This document shows positions 23,072 through 28,546 of a stretch of DNA of 28,546 bases, one piece after another; the stretch's first letter is position 1, and each line of letters starts with the position of its first letter. Source of the DNA: an uncultured Christensenella sp. (GTDB lineage Bacteria > Bacillota > Clostridia > Christensenellales > UBA3700); NCBI GenBank assembly GCA_910579785.1, contig CAJTVJ010000020.1:241-28786 (forward strand), given 5' to 3'. Under the pieces are notes generated by a model. That model was not told the origin of the DNA. It did not search any database and worked only from the letters and a program-made list of their open reading frames with translations. A program made the position numbers and the translations under genes.

Positions 23072-23544
23072 TGCTGAGCGTGCGTATAATATGCGTAGGC
23101 AAACTCAAAGAAAAATACCTCAAAGAAGGTATTGACGAGTATGCAAAAAGACTGTCTAGATTTTGCAAATTTGAAATAATAGAAGTAAGCGAGGAGCTTT
23201 GCAACGATTTATCGGCAAAGAATATACAAAACGTCAAAACCTGCGAGGGCGAAAGACTTATATCCAAACTTAAAGGATATTGCATCGCACTCGACCTCAA
23301 AGGCAAAATGCTGACAAGTCGGCAGATAAGCGACAAGATATCTTCTCTCAAACAAAACGGCATGTCGACAGTATCTTTTGTGATAGGCGGATCGCACGGG
23401 CTTTCGCAAGAGCTGCTTGACAAATGCGACTTCTCTCTTTGCTTCGGCGCGATAACCTATCCGCACCAACTCATCAGACTTGTACTTACAGAACAGATTT
23501 ACCGCGCCTTTATGATAGAAGAAGGCAGGGCGTATCATAAATAA
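23071..23544 (+). CDS. rlmH: 23S rRNA (pseudouridine1915-N3)-methyltransferase RlmH
   Basis: A 157-residue SPOUT-class methyltransferase of standard length. It methylates pseudouridine 1915 in helix 69 of 23S rRNA on assembled 70S ribosomes. The knot region shows FVIGGSHG (103-110) and the invariant C-terminal series ITYPHQLIRLVLTEQIYRA (128-146), ending EGRAYHK. The ATG at 23071 has AGGAGG eight bases upstream and overlaps the protease stop codon, so an earlier in-frame start at 23041 is rejected. It is the last gene of the walJ operon. No convincing terminator is seen after it, only AT-rich inverted sequence. Confidence 0.97.
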   Translation: MLSVRIICVGKLKEKYLKEGIDEYAKRLSRFCKFEIIEVSEELCNDLSAKNIQNVKTCEGERLISKLKGYCIALDLKGKMLTSRQISDKISSLKQNGMSTVSFVIGGSHGLSQELLDKCDFSLCFGAITYPHQLIRLVLTEQIYRAFMIEEGRAYHK

Positions 23545-23645
23545 AATATATTTTAAAAAAATGGTTTTTATTTTATCAAATATTCTAATTGCATAGACTG
23601 TATACTTCGAGCTTAATCAACAATTCAAAACAATTTAAATATAAT

Positions 23646-23864
23646 CGGATTAGATTTCTCCGCGTTGGTCGAGGTGACCATATATTGTTTATAGCAAACC
23701 CAAATCGGTCATTTCGACCGTAGTGCAACGGAGCGGAGAAATCTCATCCTTGTGATTATAATATATAATCGTCATTGACGCTCGCACGAGACGCATCTGC
23801 TTGCTCGCTATACCGTCGCTTACGCTCCTTACGGCCGTAGTGCAACGGAGCGGAGAAATCTCAT
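23646..23864. repeat. Dispersed repeat copy R5: palindromic unit plus inverted module
   Basis: A forward arm (GGATTAGATTTCTCCGCG ... GTCGAGGTGACC, 23647-23680) pairs with an inverted arm (GGTCATTTCGACCG ... GAGAAATCTCATCC, 23707-23749) across an AT-rich loop. The GC-rich module then appears inverted (23767-23834), followed by a further inverted arm end (CGTAGTGCAACGGAGCGGAG and on to 23864). This fills most of the 346-base gap between rlmH and the flavoprotein gene; the rest is AT-rich and featureless. Confidence 0.85.
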
Positions 23865-23890
23865 CAAATTACATAATTACATCAATAACC

Positions 23891-24427
23891 TTATTTTATC
23901 AACGCGCCCAATTCAAAGGCTTTGTCAAGTTCTTTTCGACCGACAATATCCCCTTTTCCCTGCACTCCTCCGACGCATATCACGCCCATATCCTCAAAAT
24001 GAAAATATTCAACGATAAGGTGATACTGCCGTATTATTCCGTCAAATACGCTTTCGTTTGACGACGCGGCGACAAGAAGCAATGCCGTCTTTCTTATCTT
24101 AAAGTTTTTGCGCATAGGAGTATGACAACGGTCTATGATATTTTTGAGCTGCGCGCTTACGCCGTAAAAGTATACGGGCGAGGCGATGACCAACATATCG
24201 GCATTTGCCATCTTGTCATATATCTTTTCCATACCGTCTTTTTGAAAGCACTTGTTGCCTTCTCTTGTAAAACAAGTGTTGCAACCGATACACGGCGCGA
24301 CTTTTTCGTCGCACACCGATATTATTTCGACGTCGTTGTTTTTGTTTGCGCCGTCCGCAAACGCCTTTGCCAATATATCGGTATTACCGCCTCTGCGCGG
24401 ACTTCCCGTAATTATCAATATTTTCAT
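23891..24427 (-). CDS. Flavodoxin-fold NAD(P)H-dependent oxidoreductase, iron-sulfur flavoprotein-like
   Basis: The 178-residue protein begins with the FMN phosphate-binding loop GSPRRGGNT (8-16) and has the second flavin contact SPVYFYGVSAQLKNIIDR (about 83-100). Four cysteines at C46-x2-C49-x2-C52-x7-C60 fit the compact [4Fe-4S] motif of archaeal and clostridial iron-sulfur flavoproteins, which pass electrons in redox or oxidative-stress defence. GAGG six bases before the ATG at 24427 is preferred to the TTG two codons earlier. It stands alone between repeats and rpsT. Cluster binding is a prediction; simple FMN reductases of this family can have partial sets of these cysteines. Confidence 0.88.
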   Translation of the reverse strand: MKILIITGSPRRGGNTDILAKAFADGANKNNDVEIISVCDEKVAPCIGCNTCFTREGNKCFQKDGMEKIYDKMANADMLVIASPVYFYGVSAQLKNIIDRCHTPMRKNFKIRKTALLLVAASSNESVFDGIIRQYHLIVEYFHFEDMGVICVGGVQGKGDIVGRKELDKAFELGALIK

Positions 24428-24507
24428 ACTCAACCTCGCATTATTATATTTTTTCTATCGCACTTTTATTACAAAGCCGCTATCTTAAAATATCGTCGCT
24501 TGTAGAT

Positions 24508-24534
24508 AAAAATGCGACCGCTCACGCAGTCGCA
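24508..24534 (-). terminator. Intrinsic terminator of rpsT
   Basis: Nine base pairs (24513-24521 with 24526-24534, one G-T wobble) close a tetraloop that reads GTGA on the minus strand, of the stable GNRA type. Five T residues follow. It lies 19 bases past the rpsT stop codon. Confidence 0.9.
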
Positions 24535-24552
24535 CTCGATTTGTCTTTTTAT

Positions 24553-24822
24553 TTACGCTTTTTTCAATGCGTCAAGCTGCTTTGACAGTCTAGCAATCTT
24601 TCTGCTTGCAGTATTAGCATGATAAATGCCGTCGCTCTTAGCTCTGTCTATCAAAGAAATAGTCTCGACCAAAAGCTTCTCTGCCGTAGCTATGTCCTTG
24701 CTCTCGATAGCCGCTTCGTACTTCTTTACGGCGTTGCGAACTCTGCTACGCTTAGAAGTATTGATTTCGTTTTCTCTTTGAGCTGTGATAACTCTCTTTT
24801 TTTGGGACTTAATATTTGGCAT
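24553..24822 (-). CDS. rpsT: 30S ribosomal protein S20
   Basis: An 89-residue basic, helical protein of standard length that binds the 5' domain of 16S rRNA early in 30S assembly. It shows the family pattern MPNIKSQKKRV ... KRSRVRNAVKKYEAAI ... HANTASRKIARLSKQLDAL. GGAGG before the ATG at 24822 overrules a longer open frame that starts 31 codons upstream. It is monocistronic, with its own promoter and terminator. It is divergent from gpr, an arrangement common in Bacillota. Confidence 0.98.
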   Translation of the reverse strand: MPNIKSQKKRVITAQRENEINTSKRSRVRNAVKKYEAAIESKDIATAEKLLVETISLIDRAKSDGIYHANTASRKIARLSKQLDALKKA

Positions 24823-24854
24823 ACTCTCCCTCCGTTCCGTATTTTTACTAACAT

Positions 24855-24883
24855 ATTTTAGCATACCAAAATTATTTACGCAA
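24855..24883 (-). promoter_or_regulatory. Promoter of rpsT
   Basis: On the minus strand TAAAAT (24855-24860) preceded by TG one base away forms an extended -10. The -35, TTGCGT (24878-24883), is 17 bases upstream and only moderately matched. The segment TATGCTAAAATAT is the same as in the tadA promoter. Confidence 0.6.
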
Positions 24884-24964
24884 CAAAATTCAATAAATAT
24901 TTTTACAAAAGACAAAATAATAATGACATTTTTAGATTTTTTATCAACAAATGCCGCATATGTC

Positions 24965-24979
24965 GCCGCAATTTGCGGC
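24965..24979 (+). other. Short hairpin in the gpr upstream region
   Basis: GCCGCA and TGCGGC with an ATT loop form a compact 6-bp hairpin about 40 bases before the gpr start codon. There is no T tract, so it is not a terminator. A clear sigma-G promoter could not be identified around it. Confidence 0.4.
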
Positions 24980-25017
24980 TTGTGACTAAAATTTATAACA
25001 TAGGATATAATTTCGAT

Positions 25018-25779
25018 ATGAAAAAACTGCGCAATTTTACCTCTGACCTCATCATTGAATCAGCCGAGGATATTTCCTTAAAGCCCCATTATTATAAGCA
25101 AAAAGGAATTGATATGAGCGAAATCGAGATAGACCTTGTCGCCTCTCGCAAAAGCGGGAGAAAGACAGGCGCATATCTTACCGTCTCGCCGACAAATTCC
25201 ACCGACAAGGATACTCTGTCGGACGTATTATACGGCGGCATAAAAAAGCTTGTCAGAAAAGTCGACGTATCTAAGGGCAAAGTGCTTGTCGTCGGACTTG
25301 GAAACGAAAACGTCATAGTAGACGCTTTGGGCAACGAAGTCGTCAAGAAGATACGCACAGGCGGCAAGACCTTTGAGCTCAGCGCAATCGCGCCGAAAGT
25401 CGCCGACATAACGGGCTTGAAATCTTTTGACATAGTAAAAGCAATATGCGACTATGCCCAGCCTGATTTGATAATTGCAATAGACACGCTTGCGACAAAA
25501 CAGTTGACGAGACTTGGCAACTGCTTTCAGCTCACCACTGCCGGCATATGCCCAGGTGGCGGCGTAAACAATCCCCAGCCATGCCTAAACAAAGATTCTT
25601 TGCATGCCCCTGTGATAGCGATAGGCGTACCGTTGATAATTTCAGTAGGCAGTATCTTGGCTGACAATTCGGCCCAATATGCGTATTATATGGTCACCCC
25701 CAGAGACGTCGACACGCTTGTTGATAGGTGCGCCGACGCTATCTCCGACGCGATAAATAAACTAGGTTGTCAAGCATAA
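25018..25779 (+). CDS. gpr: Germination protease GPR (A25 family)
   Basis: A 253-residue endoprotease that degrades small acid-soluble proteins when spores germinate. The two aspartates of the A25 active site fit D102 (VVGLGN ... VDALG) and D156 (LIIAIDTLAT). Other hallmarks are GICPGGGVNN and VIAIGVPLIISVGSIL. The N-terminal TSDLIIES resembles the (R)TDLAxE segment where the GPR zymogen is processed, and only eight residues precede it, so the propeptide is very short. The protein is shorter than the 368-residue Bacillus enzyme. AGGAT upstream supports the ATG at 25018; a TTG at 24973 is less likely. Its presence indicates an organism that sporulates or descends from one. Sigma-G control is expected but no clear site is visible. 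Confidence 0.9.
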   Translation: MKKLRNFTSDLIIESAEDISLKPHYYKQKGIDMSEIEIDLVASRKSGRKTGAYLTVSPTNSTDKDTLSDVLYGGIKKLVRKVDVSKGKVLVVGLGNENVIVDALGNEVVKKIRTGGKTFELSAIAPKVADITGLKSFDIVKAICDYAQPDLIIAIDTLATKQLTRLGNCFQLTTAGICPGGGVNNPQPCLNKDSLHAPVIAIGVPLIISVGSILADNSAQYAYYMVTPRDVDTLVDRCADAISDAINKLGCQA

Positions 25780-25941
25780 AATATTTTTTTTAATATTTAT
25801 ATTTTTGAGTTACAATTTGACCTTAACCTACATACAATGTAGTGTAATACAAAAGATGACTTAAATACGAAAGCAAAAACCATAATTAATCCTTCAATCA
25901 AAAGCCAAAATTCGGGTCGGGACGAAAGTCCCGACTTTTTT
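25780..25941 (+). ncRNA. Possible small RNA or long gpr 3' region ending in a strong terminator
   Basis: No coding potential. A perfect inverted repeat CTACAT-ACA-ATGTAG (25828-25842) is followed about 75 bases later by a strong terminator. A weak promoter-like pair (TTGACC at 25817-25822, TAGTGT at 25840-25845) would start a transcript of about 90 bases. A long gpr 3' UTR explains the data equally well. Confidence 0.25.
25916..25941 (+). terminator. Intrinsic terminator downstream of gpr
   Basis: A perfect 8-bp GC-rich stem (GTCGGGAC at 25916-25923, GTCCCGAC at 25928-25935) with a GAAA tetraloop is followed by six T residues. It lies unusually far (136 bases) after the gpr stop codon. Confidence 0.9.
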
Positions 25942-26029
25942 CGTGAAAAAAATATGTCGAATAGATATTGATATCATTGACCTTGAATAGAAATTTTGTT
26001 TTCTTCAACTTGATTAGACCTTTAAAAAA

Positions 26030-26345
26030 TCGGATTAGATTTCTCCACTTCGGTCGTAAGGAGCGTAAGCGACGGCATAGCGAGCAAGCAGGTGCGTCTC
26101 GTGCGAGCGTCAATGACGATTCTCTCCAAAGCTGCTAAGTAAATATATAGTCACCTCGACCAACGCGGAGAGGTCTCATCCTTTTGAAATGACTTTTTGA
26201 GATTTCTCCGCGCGCTACGCTTGGTCGAAATGACTTTACTTATATAAAAGTCAAAATACCTAAGGATATGTAGCATTGGGAGAATGAGGGCAAGTTGTAA
26301 GCAATAATTGATCATTTCAACCGTAGTGTAACGTAGCGGAGAAAT
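26030..26345. repeat. Dispersed repeat copy R6: composite of several arms and one module
   Basis: A forward arm (GGATTAGATTTCTCC, 26030-26053) leads into the GC-rich module (26054-26121). An inverted arm (GTCACCTCGACCAACGCGGA ..., 26149-26182), a forward arm (GAGATTTCTCCGCG ... GGTCGAAATGACTT, 26198-26235) and a lone inverted arm (GATCATTTCAACCG ... GAGAAATCTAAT, 26306-26345) follow. This composite occupies most of the 650-base gap between gpr and the phosphofructokinase. The remainder is AT-rich with no gene seen. Confidence 0.85.
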
Positions 26346-26383
26346 CTAATTGAATCAATATAACGATTATCCTCAAAACATAC

Positions 26384-26414
26384 AAAAAGGTCGGCTGCAA
26401 CGCACCCGACCTTT
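26384..26414 (-). terminator. Intrinsic terminator of the phosphofructokinase gene
   Basis: A perfect 9-bp stem (AAAGGTCGG at 26386-26394, CCGACCTTT at 26406-26414) with an 11-base loop runs on the minus strand into TTTTTG. It lies 16 bases past the stop codon. Confidence 0.85.
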
Positions 26415-26430
26415 GTATCCAAGTATGATA

Positions 26431-27684
26431 TTACTTCTTCTCAGCAAATACCTTTTTGAGTTTAGCGAATCTAGGAAGTCCGTCTTCAAGAGGAGCTTTG
26501 CTGTCGCCTTGAATAAGCGGCAAAGCATAGTCGATAAATTCTTGCGAAAGCATCGTACCGTCGTTGATTATCCATTCAAGCGGAACTTTCTTTTCAGTAT
26601 TAGCCGCCTTAGCGACGCTCATTACGCCGACTTTGCATTTATACTTGCCATTCGTCATATCTCTTTTGAGGATGACCATCTTATCGGTCGTGCCGTTGAC
26701 AGCATACTTAACGGCTGCTGCGCCAGCCTTGAACGCCTCTTCGACGTCAGCCTTAGAAGCAAGGTGCGCGCCGCATCTCTGCATGAGCGAAAACTCGATA
26801 GCTCTCGTCTTGCAGCCGAATTTTTCTTTGCAAAGATTTGCAAGAGCCGTGCCTACGCCACCGAGCTGTGCGTGACCGAAAGAGTCTTTCGCCACGTTTT
26901 CATTTATCTTCTCAGCGATAAGAGTACCCTTTTCGTCAGCGATACCCTCGGATATAACGACCATACACTTGCCGTTGTTTTCTTTCATCTTCTTATCTAC
27001 GTCTGCAAGGAACTTGTCAGTCGAGAAAGGTATTTCCGGCAAATAAATGAGATCCGGTCCCAAGCCCTTGTGGCAAGCAAGAGCAGATGCAGCCGTCAAC
27101 CAACCTGCGTGACGACCCATTGCCTCAACGACGGTGATCATCGGAGTGTCGTATACGGTTGCGTCAAGTTTCAATTCCATAGTGGTCGTAGCTACGTACT
27201 TTGCAGCCGAGCCGTAACCCGGGCAGTGATCTGTGCCAAAAAGGTCGTTGTCTATCGTCTTTGGCACGCCCATTACGCGGCACTCCCAACCCGACTTGTT
27301 CATATACTTGCTGACCTTGTTGCAGGTGTCCATAGAATCGTTGCCGCCGTTGTAGAAGAAATAACGGATATTATACTTCTTAAATACTTCCAAAAGTCTC
27401 TTATAATCAGACTCGTCAACTTTTTCTGGTTTGAGCTTGTATCTTACGCTACCCAAAGCCGAAGACGGAGTATTTTTGAGCAACATAAGTTCGCTCATAT
27501 CCTCTTTGCTAATGTCGTAAAACTCTTCATTGAGTACGCCCTTGATACCGTGAGCGGCACCGTATACCGCGGTAATGCAATCTTGCTTCAATGCCTCGGT
27601 AAATACGCCCGCTGCGCTTGAATTGATAACAGATGACGGACCGCCTGACTGTCCGAACATACATGCTCCAACTAACTTTTCCAT
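26431..27684 (-). CDS. pfp: Pyrophosphate-dependent 6-phosphofructokinase
   Basis: A 417-residue enzyme phosphorylating fructose 6-phosphate, probably with pyrophosphate, reversibly linking glycolysis and gluconeogenesis. The phosphoryl-donor loop reads GGNDS (113-117), with Asp where ATP-dependent enzymes have Gly. The catalytic motif is PKTIDND (141-147), with Lys in place of the Gly of ATP enzymes. Both are marks of the pyrophosphate type. The sugar-binding MGRHAGW is at 189-195. At over 400 residues it is longer than the 320-residue ATP enzymes. GGAGG eight bases upstream fixes the start. It is monocistronic, with its own promoter and terminator, just beyond the end of the solitary 16S unit. 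The donor is inferred from motifs only. Confidence 0.93.
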   Translation of the reverse strand: MEKLVGACMFGQSGGPSSVINSSAAGVFTEALKQDCITAVYGAAHGIKGVLNEEFYDISKEDMSELMLLKNTPSSALGSVRYKLKPEKVDESDYKRLLEVFKKYNIRYFFYNGGNDSMDTCNKVSKYMNKSGWECRVMGVPKTIDNDLFGTDHCPGYGSAAKYVATTTMELKLDATVYDTPMITVVEAMGRHAGWLTAASALACHKGLGPDLIYLPEIPFSTDKFLADVDKKMKENNGKCMVVISEGIADEKGTLIAEKINENVAKDSFGHAQLGGVGTALANLCKEKFGCKTRAIEFSLMQRCGAHLASKADVEEAFKAGAAAVKYAVNGTTDKMVILKRDMTNGKYKCKVGVMSVAKAANTEKKVPLEWIINDGTMLSQEFIDYALPLIQGDSKAPLEDGLPRFAKLKKVFAEKK

Positions 27685-27751
27685 ATAAAAGCCTCCAAAA
27701 CTTTATTTTTGCTTTTTGTAATTGCTTGATTTTATATCAAAAACCATAACT

Positions 27752-27780
27752 ATTTTACCAAATATATCCCATAATTGCAA
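27752..27780 (-). promoter_or_regulatory. Promoter of the phosphofructokinase gene
   Basis: On the minus strand TTGCAA (27775-27780), a 17-base spacer, and TAAAAT (27752-27757) with TG one base upstream. The leader would be about 60 bases long. Confidence 0.6.
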
Positions 27781-27857
27781 TTATTTTGAATGAATATTTA
27801 CAATTACATCAATTATGGATTTGAGTGATATTGCAATATATGATTTATAATAAACAC

Positions 27858-27944
27858 AAGGATAAGATATAATCGTCACCGACGCTCGCCCAAGACGCTA
27901 CCGCTGGCTCACTATATCGTCGCTTTGCTCCTTACGCCCTTAGG
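27858..27944 (-). repeat. Dispersed repeat copy R7, decayed
   Basis: AAGGATAAGATATAATCGTC, then GACGCTCGCCCAAGACGC and CGTCGCTTTGCTCCTTACG, match the inverted GC-rich module of R5 with many substitutions. The surrounding arms are mostly lost. The stretch between it and the phosphofructokinase promoter is AT-rich, with nothing recognisable. Confidence 0.6.
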
Positions 27945-27965
27945 TCTAAACATTTTTTTACTTGC

Positions 27966-27990
27966 AAAAAAAAATGAGCCGCAAGGCTCA
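27966..27990 (-). terminator. Intrinsic terminator of the 16S transcription unit
   Basis: TGAGCC (27975-27980) and GGCTCA (27985-27990) form a 6-bp stem with a four-base loop. On the minus strand it is followed by nine T residues (27966-27974). It lies about 155 bases after the 16S 3' end, with no other RNA gene between. Confidence 0.9.
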
Positions 27991-28145
27991 ATCTAATTAA
28001 ATAAACACCACTAAAACAAGAGGGGAATAAAGCTCAATTAGAAATAGGTTTGTTGTTTTTGTTTGCCTTGGATATCTCTATCCTCAGCGACAATCACACT
28101 TGCGTGTAACTGCCTCGACTTTAAGCGTATCCTAAGATACTCCTT
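27991..28145 (-). other. 16S rRNA trailer (3' external spacer)
   Basis: Transcribed spacer between the mature 16S 3' end and the terminator. It contains no tRNA, 23S or 5S sequence. The part at 28010-28040 is complementary to the 16S leader at about 158-187 and so can form the processing stalk. Two small hairpins follow the rRNA directly: CTCCT/AGGAG (28140-28144, 28149-28153), which includes the anti-Shine-Dalgarno bases, and GTATC/GATAC (28127-28131, 28136-28140). Confidence 0.7.

Positions 28146-28546
<401 letters not shown>

Noticed and set aside
23545..23580. AT-rich inverted sequence after rlmH considered as a terminator
   Set aside because: The possible stems are A-T only, with no GC core; random AT-rich sequence gives the same.
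3762..26121. Dispersed repeats considered as a CRISPR array
   Set aside because: Copies are far apart, inverted relative to each other and of uneven length, without regular spacers, and no cas genes are present.
26350..27621. A 423-codon open frame on the plus strand opposite the phosphofructokinase gene
   Set aside because: It is antisense to a clear enzyme, has no ribosome site or recognisable domain, and begins inside repeat sequence and the terminator. Its openness follows from codon use of the real gene.
27991..28145. Search for a tRNA or the start of 23S in the 16S trailer
   Set aside because: No cloverleaf, no GTTCRANYC-type T-loop and no 23S 5' sequence are visible; a terminator follows instead.

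Overview
The window looks like chromosomal DNA of an uncultivated, spore-forming, anaerobic member of the Clostridia (Bacillota). Pointers are the germination-protease gene gpr divergent from rpsT, the pth-mfd-foldase lipoprotein cluster, walJ and rlmH together, an oxygen-sensitive two-subunit class I fumarase, a pyrophosphate-type phosphofructokinase, strong GGAGG ribosome sites and moderate GC. The genus cannot be named from what is seen.

Layout. Both ends lie inside 16S rRNA genes on the minus strand: the first ~39 bases are the 5' end of one copy, with its leader and promoter to about 260, and 28146-28546 is the 3' part of another. The right-hand copy is followed not by tRNA/23S/5S genes but by an intrinsic terminator and then a metabolic gene, so it appears to be a solitary 16S transcription unit. 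Between them, from left to right, are: a repeat-rich spacer; a two-gene operon of extended SDR (NAD-dependent epimerase-like) proteins, the first carrying a C-terminal zinc ribbon (1098-3959); a minus-strand group of a Nudix hydrolase and two tandem paralogous membrane proteins of unknown function (4243-6946); the minus-strand tadA-pth-mfd-foldase-like lipoprotein cluster (7112-14082); a plus-strand M14 carboxypeptidase (14227-15045); a MarR regulator with a heterodimeric ABC exporter and two matching operators (15181-19383); class I fumarase (19576-20954); a plus-strand walJ-CPBP protease-rlmH operon (21044-23544); an iron-sulfur flavoprotein-like reductase, rpsT and gpr (23891-25779); and a pyrophosphate-dependent phosphofructokinase (26431-27684).

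Most of the content is housekeeping: translation and ribosome maturation (16S, rpsT, tadA, pth, rlmH), repair (mfd), central carbon metabolism (pfp, fumarase), envelope maintenance (walJ, CPBP protease, foldase-like lipoprotein, M14 peptidase) and drug export (MarR/ABC). The less ordinary parts are the solitary 16S unit, the SDR-zinc-ribbon pair, the tandem membrane paralogs, a promoter placed so that tadA would be leaderless, and a family of palindromic dispersed repeats that occupies almost every long intergenic gap (about 530-850, 4018-4169, 23646-23864, 26030-26345, 27858-27944) and is absent from the genes.
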